Source: Phoronis australis (taxonomy: Eukaryota; Phoronida; Phoronidae). Taken from it: a DNA stretch of 64,000 nt. The notes beneath the pieces were generated by a model. The model was given only the letters and a program-made list of their open reading frames with translations. It searched no databases and was not told the DNA's origin. Positions 45,901-56,615 of this stretch are shown piece by piece (the stretch's first letter is position 1; every line of letters starts with the position of its first letter). A program made the translations under genes and the position numbers. Location of the stretch: NCBI GenBank assembly GCA_002633005.1, contig NMRA01000275.1, positions 472,893-536,892 on the forward strand. The letters are read 5' to 3'.

Positions 45901-48387
45901 TGAATGTGTCGTACAGTAGCCTATACTGACAACTGAAACAACATGGTTTTGTATAAAACTTCAGATGAGGCAGATTGGTCCTGTTTGAAATCTGCATAAT
46001 CTTGTATTTGTGTCTATGCAAAGCTTGGAACATTGGTTGACTGAGTTCTTGGAGTATTGATTTAAATGACCTTGGTGTGATTTGGAATATAACTTATTAC
46101 TGAAAAAGATTTGTAATTCAGTTTCATAAGAATAACGGTATTTGACATTAATTTGAAATATATAATTATATGAAATTTATCTAAAATAGGGAATGAATTT
46201 ATATGGTGATATCATGTTACTAACTGCTAAATGTAAATTTTCCTGTTTTCCAGGCTTGATCTGTATGTTACTTTACTACAGATTTTGTCACCCAAGCACG
46301 GACACTAAAACAAAGGTATGTTCCATCACGTTCACCTGTGAATCCAGTCCATGTATTGGTCAATGGTCCAATTATATGGTCATTGTTTGACATTTTTATA
46401 TCGTTTTTAACTTTCTAAATCAGTGTTTATTACAAACAAAATCTTGGTGTTGAAATGCTATGAATAGCGTTTTTCTGTCAAAAACAACTCTTGTAACCAA
46501 TCAGTTGTTTTTGAATTGTGACACCTGTTACCTGTAATTGCAGAGTGGAAATAGGTTTATGTAAGACCTTCAGAAATGTCCAAATTTAGATAGCTTCAGA
46601 ACAATCGCATCTCAGAAACTGCTCATCAAATTCACACAGAATTTTAACATACCATGCTTTGTGCAATGTTCTCGAAAATGGAATAGTTTTTAGGGGCTAT
46701 CAAAAACAGGTCTTTTATGATTTTTATGAAAGAATTAGATTGGCCCAAGATAAAAGTGAATCATAGATTAGAAAGCTGGAACAGCGTTTTGAGATTTTAT
46801 CTGAAATATTAAATATAAAAAATTTACCTATTTTCTGGATACTGTTGTTCTCTATGAATGCACTTTTCTTCTTCATCAATTTTTCTAAACAAAAATGGTC
46901 ACATGACCGAATTAATGGCAATTAATTCTACAGAATTTCAACTTTCAAAAGGTATTTTTACTGTCAAAATCTATTAGTTTTTAAAGATTTTTGACAGACT
47001 TGTCGATAAGGTCAGGTACATAACCTTAATTTGCTTTTTACGAATTGTGTTTAGGGATGTTACGTATCAAAACATGAGTGTTAATTACAGATGTTTCAGA
47101 TATGTATTTATAAAAGGGAAATGCAACTGTTTTTGGTTTTAGCTTTACTTAAAATAAAAATCCCTGAATATCATAAAGAGATATTTTTAGGTATTAATTG
47201 CTGTTTCTCTGGACTTGTGCTATCGTGAGTCAGTCAATGGATTCAAATATTGGGCCATATACATCATTTTTCTACTGTTCTGTATGGAATTGCAAAGGGC
47301 CAGGGAAAAGTAATTATCCCTGAAAAATATATCTCCACAATAATCATTTATTTTTATTTTATGTAACAGTAACTTCAGGAACGTTTCCCCTTAAACTCAT
47401 GCATACATTATTTTCAGACTGGTCATGAAAGCGTTTACGTAGCCAGGGCATACTACCATGTGTGGCACAACGCCACCTCTGAGGATTATGGAACGGAATT
47501 GTTTGAGTTGGAGGATCGAACACAGATGAATAATGTCGTGTGTGAAGACTATCTAGAACCTACTTGTCACGGCAACCCAGATATGCTTGACTGCGATTCT
47601 ATCGACTTGTCTTTACATCACACTAATTATAGTCTTACAACTACTCCGTTGTTGAGAAAATTTTTACAGTCGAGGCTGAAACCAAGTTCCAGCAGAGACG
47701 ACTGCAGTGACACAGAAAAGTGTTTGCCATTGGAGGAAGTAGATGGCGCTGTAGGTGGAAGTGAGGAGGGCAGCCATATTGAACATGCCGTGTGTGTTAG
47801 TAATTGTGATGATCAATTAGATGACAAAAGGACAGAGTACTGCAATACGGATAATGAGAGCACATATTCTGAAGACATTTTAGAAATGAAATTGAAGTGC
47901 AACCCCAGTTACACAGCAGAAGTTCATGACTGTAAACCACATTATTTCCAGCTCGAAAATGAAAGACTAATTCCCACCATGGATTTGGGAGAACTGTTAA
48001 CATTAGGGACAGACACTTCCAATGAGTTGCATAGTAGCAGCACTGAACTGAACTCAAGCTTCCTCAGTATTCCTACAAGTGATCACCAGAAAACGAGCTC
48101 AGAAGATTTGCAACATGCGAGTGATTGTAGTCGTGACATTAATGACTATGCCAGTTTTCTTGAAAAATCTTTACCACTAGATGGCTCTGAGTCAAGTGGT
48201 GAAAATACTCACTCAGAATCAGGGGCATCAGGAATACATGTGTCACTGACGTCCAATGCAATGTTTGAAGAACATTCTTCTATTGATTCAGTCTTGGATG
48301 ACANAAGAGTTGAATGGAGAATCTGCCAGGTTAGCATTTGCTAAAGACTTGTATCGAACGCAGCAGAACAATTATGTTTTTATTTAG
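18973..48387 (+). CDS. XK-related (XKR) family membrane protein
   Basis: Seven exons: 18973-19159, 34529-34715, 43038-43228, 43916-44125, 45372-45653, 46254-46315, 47418-48387. Phases agree throughout (1, 2, 1, 1, 1, 0). The ATG follows an in-frame TGA six bases upstream and has a good context (A at -3, G at +4). The protein matches the XKR fold: an N-terminal membrane pair ending DIFVAGYYF, VFSLIWFLAD, HILLLGPLLRY, QQQNDLCILRLFESFLESAP (the most conserved XKR segment), WRLFMLTSRI, HWAAMFVWI, SDGRTRWRVVGFYAAMLVEN and LICMLLYYRFCHP. XKR4, XKR8 and XKR9 are phospholipid scramblases switched on by caspase cleavage of the C-terminal tail; XK itself partners VPS13A. The class here is closest to XKR4/6/7/8, but I cannot assign an orthologue. 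After about residue 373 comes an unusually long acidic cytoplasmic tail of over 300 residues. An N at 48304 shifts the frame: read as a base, the stop is at 48342-48344; removed, the frame runs to TAG at 48385-48387 (695 residues). I favour the latter. Candidate AATAAA signals lie at 49415 and 49723. Confidence 0.93.
20522..20659. mobile_element. Short palindromic MITE
   Basis: Left end TAGGTAATAGTTGG..GTGGGTTCCTGATTT pairs with right end AAATCAGGGACCCATG..CCGACTATTACCCTC. At the centre CTGAATAATG-A-CATTATTCAG is a perfect inverted repeat. The whole 138 bp would fold into one hairpin. It is non-coding, in XKR intron 1. Confidence 0.65.
23288..23530. mobile_element. MITE of the CAGTAAAAATTCTTC family (degenerate copy)
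   Basis: The interior TTTGGGACACAATGTGGTGG, then GAATTTCTCAACCAA and TTTTCAGGG, aligns with 55263-55507. The ends are worn (AAAATTCTTCAGTTTGGGAC and GTGAATTTTTTTATACTG) but still roughly inverted. Confidence 0.5.
25660..25850. repeat. Degenerate tandem repeat, about 30-bp period
   Basis: The phrase AAACCAG-TGGCTGGN recurs five to six times with variants (CCAGCTGGCTGGACTGC, CCAATGGCCGGTGTCC, CCAGATGGCCGCACC, CCCAGTGGCTGAAG). The copies are too diverged to set an exact unit. It is non-coding and lies in XKR intron 1. Confidence 0.5.
28069..28571. mobile_element. 503-bp MITE with GGGCCTTTCATA terminal repeats
   Basis: The ends TAGGGCCTTTCATACT and AATATGAAAGGGCCTA are near-perfect inverted repeats. 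The interior repeats an AGTATGAANGGTTAAC/CAGTTAAC theme near both ends and contains a perfect hairpin CGCAGCGT-CA-ACGCTGCG at 28192-28209. No protein is encoded. Confidence 0.7.
30105..30180 (+). mobile_element. tRNA-like SINE head fragment
   Basis: TTGGTAGTGCGTTAGCGCC resembles a tRNA D-arm with A box, and 25 bases later TCTGGGTCAATCGTG resembles a T-arm with a weakened B box. Pairing of the other arms is poor, so it is not a functional tRNA. It is probably the head of an old SINE. Confidence 0.35.
31178..31620. mobile_element. Fold-back element, copy 1 (443 bp, repeat-built arms)
   Basis: Ends ACCTAAACTACACGG and CCGTGTAGTTTAAGGTACC are inverted. The arms, about 210 bp each around a centre near 31400, are built from degenerate repeats of CGGACTCANAAACACG about 16-20 bp apart. 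The same theme appears on the opposite strand in the right arm. A second copy sits at 38636-39081. Drosophila FB and sea urchin TU elements have arms of this kind. It lies in XKR intron 1. Confidence 0.85.
31895..32089. mobile_element. Possible short MITE with TCTTTCGCA ends
   Basis: GGGTCTTTCGCATTATGG at the left and CACATTGCGAAAGATTTGG at the right form an imperfect inverted pair about 195 bp apart. The end resembles GGGCCTTTCATACT of the 28069-28571 element, so the two may be related. Confidence 0.4.
33351..33514. mobile_element. Degenerate MITE of the AATCTCACC family
   Basis: The right end CAGTGAGATTTTACC is the inverse of the family end GGTAAAATCTCACC. The left end near 33351 (GGAGTAAATATTTTCTCATT) is a worn match. 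AT-rich interior, non-coding. Confidence 0.35.
38636..39081. mobile_element. Fold-back element, copy 2 (446 bp)
   Basis: Bounded by GGTACCTAAACTGCACGG and CCGTGTAGTTTAGGTACC. The arms repeat the CGGACTCANAAACACG theme and match copy 1 (31178-31620) throughout. Both centres share GTCAGCTGAC, here inside the phrase GTCAGCTGACCCAGGAAGCC. Long His/Thr/Arg-rich reading frames occur on both strands because the arms are inverted copies; they are not genes. A flanking GT at each side might be a 2-bp target duplication, which is weak evidence. Confidence 0.85.
39681..40640 (-). mobile_element. LINE (non-LTR retrotransposon) 3' remnant, ORF2 C-terminus
   Basis: Read on the minus strand, two overlapping frames (40071-39733 and 39947-39681) together give the C-terminal part of a LINE reverse-transcriptase polyprotein. 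Features are HRVALARFRCSVHSL, then CCGSG-KRETELHFLLEC (a CCHC-type knuckle), then YSDLR, and an end rich in Lys/Arg. A frameshift near 39770-39800 breaks it. Further upstream, to about 40640, scattered pieces (EIQSIF..REKKLKTI, NFYEIMK) look like the preceding region with several stops. It is dead. Similar C-termini are common in mollusc and amphioxus LINEs. Confidence 0.7.
40678..41243. mobile_element. Third fold-back element (566 bp), a different family
   Basis: The outer arms GGAAAGCCAAAGCGGAAAAA and its complement at 41243 are inverted, followed inward by matching ATTCCAGGACACAAATTTTC, TTCTCT..CAGGACC and ACCAAAATTTA segments on both sides. The left arm runs into four or five degenerate copies of AAAATTTCTTGCCAGG (40840-40930). 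As in the other fold-back family, the arms are made of short-period repeats. The 174-residue minus-strand frame across it is a by-product. Confidence 0.75.
41366..41443. repeat. 26-bp tandem repeat, 3 copies
   Basis: TTTGTTCATTGAAGTAAGCA plus GTACAA is repeated three times with no visible differences, so it is recent or frequently reset. It lies in XKR intron 2. Confidence 0.95.
43381..43442 (+). repeat. GT-rich microsatellite
   Basis: Interrupted (GT)n with periodic GGGTGC, inside XKR intron 3 about 150 bases after the exon 3 donor. It is likely to vary in length. Confidence 0.9.
44207..44315. repeat. Interspersed repeat fragment, pair with 11692-11801
   Basis: AAAGATTAAGAAATTTTAG, GTCATAAAACAACTTTTGG and TTATTTGCAGTAAGGTAAT align with the TFB1M intron copy. 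It lies in XKR intron 4. Confidence 0.6.
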
Positions 48388-51300
48388 TTATGTTATACTA
48401 TTATACTATAAGTTATACTTTACCGCTGATTTTGAATTTGTATCTTTCTCAATGATACTTTTATAAACATTTTTGTTATCTTGGTGAAATAGAACTCAGT
48501 GACCAGACTCATAAGGTTGAACATCTAAATTCCGTGGTTGGACTCTGTTAAATTGTGCAATCTGAGTCCAAGTTCTGAGGTTGGAGATCAAAACACTAGG
48601 CTGGACTCTCATATCATGGCTTCGCCCTTTTAAAAACTGAAGTTAGGGATGAGACACTGTGACATGGGGAGACTACACCACTCCACCCAGGTAGTAAATT
48701 GAAAGTTCTGAAGAAAAACATGTTGGTGGTGTGTTAATGAATGGACATTCGTGACAGAAATTACAAGTTATTTGAAGGTGTTTTGCAATCGTGTTATCAT
48801 AAATCATGTCCTTTTTATACATTGGCATGTTATACTGCTCATGAGTTATTACCCACAATCCATCTGAGTGACTTGAAGTGAGTTATTAAGCAACTCATGT
48901 CAGGTCAGCTATGGACTTTGTGAGCCAGCTATTTTCTTGGAACCTTTACCTACAAGGTTGTCTAAGGTGTATCTTATTACTGTATATTATGCAGCGATAT
49001 GTTATTATTATATTCTTTATTCCCCTTACAGCAGGTTTGCTATGTAAAAGAATATAATGCAAATTATGTTTTGAGCTTGTTATTATTAACTGGCTTCATC
49101 ACAACTGAGATTTTTGTATTGAACCAATAGTGATTTGTGAATTAAAATATGTCTCATACAATGTACAATTATCATGGCTTCTTAAGAGGAGTAGTTTTTA
49201 CTTTAAAAAGGGACATATATCAAGCTGCAGAAAAATACTTGATAATGTCGTAGCGAAATAAGTATTAGAAATAAGTATTTTTTTAGTTCAAGACCTTATT
49301 TTTGTTGAAGCCCCATACATCACCATCGTTGTTTTTGTTCACATTTTAGGGTGGAACCCTTGCTTTTGGCTCTTTTAATACATCGGCATTAATTTATAAT
49401 TGATAATTACACTTAATAAAGTTGTGGATCGGATGGAGTTCACTGTTTGGTTCGACAGGACGATTTGCCACGCCAAGCTCAATTTAATTAAATGTGAAGT
49501 TTGTGACTTTGCCTTCACCAGATTGGAGCTACATACGACTAAACTATAAGGTCATTTGTCCATGTAGTGGTCACTTATTGAAATAAGTTATGTTGCGAGA
49601 TCAGCGATCACGTTTTTGTAGAACAAGGATTCAACATTAGTTAGATTTCATACAATATAAGCTGAATTTTAAGCCGTATGACTTTTTGTGTTTTGCGATT
49701 CTTTTTGAGAATTTTGTCATAAAATAAAACAACGCTGTGCAATGGGATGTTTTAATGACGTGTACAAAAAAGCCAGCATCGTGAACTGTTCATGGATGAA
49801 AAAAATATGATCTAGCTTAGGGACACGGCAGCGCTATCTTCAAAACATTTTATTTTGATTTTATAAAATAGACATTTGGCATTTCTAATTTTACAAATGA
49901 AGTGTCAAGTTCTTTGATTGCATTTTGGCTACATTCATTTCCAAAAGTTTGATTTATTCCGTTTTATCGTGACAATTTTGACTTGAACTATGATAAAAAT
50001 TCACTAATTTGGGACTGTTCACAGTAAAAAATTATTTGGCTCAAGGTCAGAACTTGTGCAAAATTCTAAAAATAGACTATATTGGCTGTCCCGAATTCAA
50101 GAATTATCAGAAAAAAGGCGTTATTAACAACCATATAGATTGCAAACACATTGTTTGAAATTTGAGAAATATTATGTCTGAATGCTTTAATTGTCCAGAA
50201 CCAAGAAAATTAATTTTTTGCAGGAATTGCCATGTCCCAAATTGGAGAACTTTCATGGTAATGTTTGCTGCTCGTGGCCTCATATTGCTGTTCACTTTGC
50301 TATTTTATGAATTGATGTTATTTCTATGTATTAGACACATTGACTTTTATTTTTGAAGATTACCCAATTCACTTTTTGTACCTATGCAAAGTTGTTACAA
50401 TGTGTTAAACACATAACATATGAGTACTGTTATCTAATACCTGTACCATACCGTAGTTGTATGTTTGTTTGCCGAAATGTTAATGAAGTATATTTATACA
50501 CTTCTTGTGTTCATGCTTTTGGTTTGGGGTTAAGTAGAAACTATTTTGCTTGGTGCACAGAGGGAGTTACACGAAAACAAGGTTCTGATTCAAGTCAAAA
50601 TGAGCAACTGCTTGGCATAGTTTGAGGTTTTATTCACATGACATTGACAGTGGAACACTGCCAATGAAAGCAGCAAAATCAATATCATAACTTGTCACCT
50701 CGTTTTGGACTTGTTTTCAAATTTTAACTTTCAGTACTATTATATAGAAGGCTACCTGTGTGGCATTATTTAGATTTAAGAATTTTTACCCTCAGTCGGG
50801 TTCTTCAAGATCAAAAGTACAGTTTTCCAAATTAGACTACACTTCAGCACATAATGCAATTTTGTTGTAACAAACTATCCTATGAAGGTAGCACATCTAC
50901 TTGGGATGGTCACTACTAGAATGCATTAAAATTCCATTTTTAGGATCAGCACACTTCCATACTTCACAAAAAGTAGTTCCCACAATAACACTACAGACAG
51001 AATGCATAATAAATGCCTACACAGCACAAGCGTGTAATAACCAAATCAGACTGGTGAAAATAGCATGTTACTTGTAGTCAGTCCCCAAGCCCCTCAGATT
51101 GTACGATTTTCAAAGGAAAAATGCCCATATACATGGGCGGCGCAGTACTGAAAAAAAGGGGCTAAAGCCCCCCAACCCCACGTATGGTGCGCCGCCCATA
51201 ACCCTTATAATGGCATGCCTAAGGCTTGTTTTGTTTTGTACCTTCAGGGTGCCCTGGACAACCCCTTCCAAAAATCTGCCTCTGCAAGTGAATGTACCAA

Positions 51301-53399
51301 GTGATATGCTTACCAAGTTACATGCAGTTTGTTGTCTAGCTAATGTGACACACCAGTCCAGTAATGTGTAGTCATATAATAACACCTGATCAGTAGATCA
51401 AAGCATTGTGTTGTCGTTTGTTCTTGAGAGAATGTTGCGACAAAATAGAGCGATTAAACATAACTGGTTGTTTAGGCCACTAATTCCTCAAATGTAGCAT
51501 TTTACAGACCTCTTGCAAATTTCACGGTCACTAAATGATGAATATCAAAAATTGATACACCAAAACAAAACAAGAATAGAGGGTGTTGGGATGTCATATT
51601 ATGGGAGTCTGTTACCAGGGCCCTGTATCTCGAAGAGACTATTGCCATGATTTCATATTTTGGCTTTTGGCTTTTAGTCTGCTCCTGATCTTGATATATG
51701 GTACTCAGTATTGCTTTTAGAATTATTATATATTGGTTTGAAGATTATGCAATCACAATAGACCAAGACTCAATAGTAAACAATGTAGATTATACCATAT
51801 CAAGTCTAAGATGAAGGTATCTCACTAAACAACTAAAGGAGGTTTACACCAGGCCTGCACAGAGTTCTGTAGTGCAGTGTAGTAAATACAACAAGCATCT
51901 GCTGCTCTATATGGCAATAGTGCAAGGTATGTACAGTAAAAGGCTATACAAGATGGATGCCAAAAATGCATAATTTTTCACGTACTTTAAGCATAGAACA
52001 CTGGATGCAAGGTATGCAGTTTTTCTAAAAGAGTATGCAACACGTGCTAGTGTACGCCACACCTCAGCAGCGTGTTGCAGAACACAACCTTACACAAGAC
52101 CGGTGTAAAACACACTTTACTCCTCAAAAACAACACAGAAACATTTATAAACAATGAAAACAGGACACGGTCTGCGTAGACATTCTTGCTTAAATGACCT
52201 TGCATTGGTAAAACTAATGTTTTAATGAAAAACTTTTCCCAGTTTCAGAATAATATATGGTGTTCTGTAGTTAAGATATTCAACAGATTACAAGTCTTCA
52301 TAGATACCAATAATGTAGTGGCATGTTTTACTACAATGTTGACGATGGGAATTGTTGCCGTTCAGACATCTGTATCACATGCTCTATTCATTTTTGCAGT
52401 TTCCAACAAAAATTCTCTAGTTTCAAATGGTCTCTAAAATTTGGGACACCAGAATTCAAACCACAGTTTGACATTCTCGACTCTGAAAGTTTGGGACACG
52501 TGCACTTTTAGTGCTCATCATATCTAAAATGGCCAATGTTGCCTCTTTCTAAAATTTGGGACAAGCTCCGACCTTGACCAAATTGAATAGTTGTCACTGT
52601 TCCAAACTGGAGAATTTTTATCGTAGCATGCCTTTTTCTATGACAGAGTACAGGTGTGTTGCGCTGCGCATGTCGAGACATTTCGTGGCATTTACTTTTA
52701 ATTTACTTTCTATTCGCATCAATGAAGTGAGTGTTTCTAAGATCAAGATTTGATATATGATCTGTTTAATTTTAACTCTATCGTTTTTACCTTCAGTGAA
52801 GATTGGCATTCTCTAGAACAGAATACCATCAACTAATGAGAGACTGGGAAAAGTTCTGTGTAAACTAACAAACGTCACAAACAGATAATGTCTTGACCAA
52901 ATATGTGAACACAGAACATAAACATAACATGACACAACATAACAAATGCAACATTGGGTGTTCTCAAAATAAAGATACACGCTTTATGCTAAAAGAATAT
53001 ACAAAAAAACTAAATTACACATGGAAATCTAGGAGTTTCACCGGTTAGCTTTGAGCTGATACAGGTGTCATGCATCATGAAGTTACCCTAGATCCCTTAT
53101 CATCATCAAAACGCATCATTTACAGGTACCTAAATACCCATCATAATCACTCCCTGTCACAAAAACATTTAATTAAAATAAACTTGAAGCCAATCCTCAA
53201 CTCTAGACAAAGCGCCTTCTTAAATAACACAACTGCATTTACAAAAACAATGAATTAATCTTCATACACGCCATCTGTTGGTCACATCACAATTATAAAC
53301 AATGATTAATGTTCCATTTATTTAGCTGCCACAAGAAACATCAATATCATTAAGTATGAAAAGCAGGCAAGAAAGTTGCTAAATAACTTTCACCATCAA
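48388..53399. other. XKR 3' UTR and convergent intergenic DNA
   Basis: No coding exon is seen on either strand. Two AATAAA signals (49415-49420, 49723-49728) could end the XKR transcript. A nested hairpin lies at 51133-51199. Around 52430-52560 the phrase AAAATTTGGGACA recurs three times, probably worn MITE ends. The remainder is AT-rich without pattern. Confidence 0.5.
51133..51199. other. Nested GC-rich hairpin
   Basis: Perfect 12-base arms ATGGGCGGCGCA and TGCGCCGCCCAT enclose a second perfect hairpin, GGGGCT-AA-AGCCCC. The GC content is well above the surrounding AT-rich DNA. It could be a small transposon end pair or a structured element; nothing shows which. Confidence 0.6.
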
Positions 53400-53944
53400 A
53401 ATATACACAACAGCAAAACAGAGCTTTAAAATACGTCCACAAATGCACTGCAAACGGTGTGCTTCTAGGCATATCTATTTGCATCATAAAAATGGCCACT
53501 AGAATGCGCAAAAAACCTTGAATCCATCTGAAAACGTTAACATGACATCGTTCTTTAAAAGAAAGCTATTTATGAAATTTCATAAAAATCCAACAAGGAA
53601 CTTTGGAGAAACAGGGGAAAACAGAAAAAAATGAAACTGTCACTAGGGCTCACAGCGACTGAAAGTCGTGGTCCTTCATTGTCAAATTCATATAAATACA
53701 CATGCTAAATTTAATAAAGATCCTGCAAAGGGGCTTAGGAGATACATCCATGGGCACAAAAAAAAACAAAAAAACTGTCACTAGAAGGTGCTGTGCCAGA
53801 GTACTAGAAGTCGTCGGAAAATCATTGTCAACCATCCTTTTCACACTAAGAACATATATGCCAATTTTCATAATCATCCTTAGAGTGGTATGGTTGATAG
53901 AGGGGTGGACGCCAAAAAACAGAGTCAAAAACAGAAAAAAATGG

Positions 53945-53958
53945 CCACTAGGTGGCGC
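53945..53958 (+). promoter_or_regulatory. CTCF-consensus-like site in repeat copy B
   Basis: CCACTAGGTGGCGC fits CCASYAGRKGGCRS at all 14 positions. It is on the plus strand, like the 9427-9440 site. The match is seen; function is inferred. Confidence 0.4.
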
Positions 53959-54266
53959 ACAATACCTCAAATTCATCTGAAAACTGGAAGTGTTAACTCA
54001 CTAATTAATGCCTATGTGCCAAATTTCATGACAATCCACCGAGGACCTTTAAAGACACAGAGGTAATCATTAAAAACTAAAATTGCCACTAAGGGGGCAC
54101 ACCAGAATTCGGATCTGTCCAAAATTCGTTGTCATCCGTTGTCAGCTTTGCAGGAACGTATCTCCCAAGTCTTATCAAGATCCTGTGACAGGTTTGGGAG
54201 ATACAGCTGCGAATGCCAGACGACAGACGCCCAGACACTAGACGCTCAGACAGAGATGACAGCAAT

Positions 54267-54296
54267 ATGCACCCAAATATAAATATGTGGGTGCAT
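54267..54296 (+). other. Terminal hairpin of repeat copy B
   Basis: Arms ATGCACCCAAATA and TATGTGGGTGCAT around a TAAA loop pair at 12 of 13 positions. Compared with copy A, several stem bases differ but pairing is kept: two positions that are T/G in copy A are C/G and A/T here. Confidence 0.75.
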
Positions 54297-54300
54297 AAAA

Positions 54301-56615
54301 AGGCATTTAATACAGATTAAGCTTCAGTGCATAATTTACGCCAGACTCAGCATCTGGAAGGAACTGATAGTGCAACATTTACATATGAAATACATTACAA
54401 AATAAATCTGACTTCATTGGAAAGTTCTTGGTTATGCAGTTAGGTGGCACTGTGAGTCAATGTATAGAAACAAGTAAATAATTATTCATTAAATGCAAAA
54501 CCATCAAAAAGACAACCAGATGAAATGTTTAAGTTTCAATGAAAAGTATTTAGTTGCGGGATTCTAAAGACAAGATAACGTCTAAGGAAGTGGGACTGTG
54601 TACCTTATGCATAATATAAAAGATATCATTAAAAATACAAATCCGCACACATATACATACTGCCTACATCTAAATCACCTGGAAAGGTTCAGGCTTACAC
54701 TATACAAACTGCCACACAGAACTTTCTGCACGTTTTTTGACTAGAACTTCAGTTTCACAGTGGCCAGTCAGACATTGAAAACAAACAACAAAAAGAACAT
54801 TGAATTTGACACACTTAAAGTTCCCACAATCTTGAATTTCCTGGTAACAGTCAATGGAAATGTATGACCACTGGTGGTAATTTTAAAAGTCCACAGCTGT
54901 AAGTATGGGCAGAATTTCTGAAAGACATGCTAGCACGATTACTCCTGCTGAGTCAAGCGCACTTCACAAAAACAAAAACACTGCACTGAAACACTGCTGT
55001 CAGTGCAAACATCAACTGAACTCAAATATCTAAATAGTTCTTTGAAACAATTGAAATGCATCTTTGAACTGCCCACATGCAATACAGCACAAAAGCACTC
55101 AATACACTGTACAGCATTCCCACAGTCATCAAGCTGTAACTACAACACTTGTCTGAACCTATTCTTAACGCCATAGGCAATAAATACTACTCATTAATAT
55201 ACTCTTGAATAAAATATCGTGACCATGTGGATACAATGCCTAAAACAATCAAAATCTGCTTACAGTAAAAATCCTTCCATTTGGGACACAATATGCTGAA
55301 CAGGTGAAATTTCGTTCAGTCAAATTTCTCAACAAAAATATCTTTTCAGGGGAATTTAATTTTCTTTTACAATGGTTTTATAGCATAGCTGTACCAAACA
55401 TTTAGTATTTTTTTAACATTTGCACTAACATGGCAAGCCTCTGATAAATAGAAATTACAGAAACATTGTTTCTATTACTTTTGTGCCAAATTGAAGAATT
55501 TTTACTGCAGCACGTGGTCACAACATACAGAAGCTACCAGAGATGACAACTTAACAGTTGTCTAAAAATTTTAAAGTACACCTGCTTTTTATTACAAAAA
55601 ATGATTTAGACCCCCTACTATTATGAAATTTGTCTAAAATTGTTGCTTGGTCAAACCGGAGGTGATTTCAGGGCTACCAAAGAACTGACATTTCGTTATT
55701 GCTTGAGATTGAGCTCTACAAGTTGGCTCGTCACTTTGTTTTTCATTTGTACGCCGAACATGGACTCAACAAATAAGTAATTGCAGAGCAGACTTTTCAT
55801 ACTGGCGTTCTCTGGAATAACAAAAGTGCGAAAATGACTTACACTTCATCCCAACTCAGATTTGGTGGACAGAAATTCAATAACTACATTGTTATTCATT
55901 AACTCAAAACCATAGTAATAAATTTCATTGTCAGACACTCCAGCTTTTGATTAGGTTACATTCACTAATTTATTTGAGGTTTTTGACATCAGCTGGGATT
56001 AAAATTATCTCGCTTTATCAGTCGCAGAGACGGATTATCTTTCGTAGTAGAAAGTGTATGGAACGTGATGTCCTTCATCCATGGATTTTTCAAGGAATTT
56101 GCCTTTTTCCGCAAGCCATTGGAACACCCCACTGCGCAGCAGTGGAAATTTTCCGACATTATGACAGCTGAAAAGGCGTTAAATCCTGATTATGCCAACA
56201 GGTTGAAACCTCGCCTCCGCATTATATGGGATCTGTAGGTGGTGGTAATGCCTATCCACCAAAGACCTGATCGCCGTCTGGTGCGACAGTAAATTTCAAA
56301 ATGGAGCGGCTATTTTGAAAATCAGCAATTCTGTAACAGTGAGGTAAATCAAAACTTTGCTTCTTGGGAGGAATGAAGATTTATAGGCAGTCTCCTCATA
56401 ACTTTGGCCAGAAATATTCCCTCATAAATGTTGAAGATTTTTGTTTCCATCATCAGGGCATTTCTGTTGAACATCAATGAAGTTCAAATTTAAGTTACTT
56501 CCAAACACCTGTCACAATCCACAATAATCCCCATTCTTAGTGTTAATTTTTGATTGCAGTTTAGGTCTCACTCAACTAGGTCTGTTATTGGCCTGCGTTA
56601 CTATTACTCAACTCT
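54301..56615. other. NADK2 3' flank
   Basis: No exon is seen. It contains a MITE (55263-55507). A minus-strand AATAAA at 55969-55974, about 640 bases past the NADK2 stop, could serve polyadenylation. Confidence 0.4.
55263..55507. mobile_element. MITE of the CAGTAAAAATTCTTC family
   Basis: Ends CAGTAAAAATCCTTCCATTT and AAATTGAAGAATTTTTACTG are inverted repeats of about 25 bases, 245 bp apart. The interior is AT-rich and matches the degenerate copy at 23288-23530. No coding capacity and no clear target duplication. Confidence 0.7.

Larger units (their letters stand above)
53400..54300 (+). repeat. Interspersed repeat with 3' hairpin (copy B)
   Basis: Same family and orientation as 8290-10085, but with about two units. 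It shares GTCCACAAATGCACTGCAAA near the start, GGAGATACATCCATGGGC, GGTTGATAGAGGGGTGGACG, a GGCCACTAGGTGGCGC motif and the final hairpin with A tract. It lies between the converging XKR and NADK2 3' ends, matching the position of copy A between DNAI4 and TFB1M. Confidence 0.8.
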
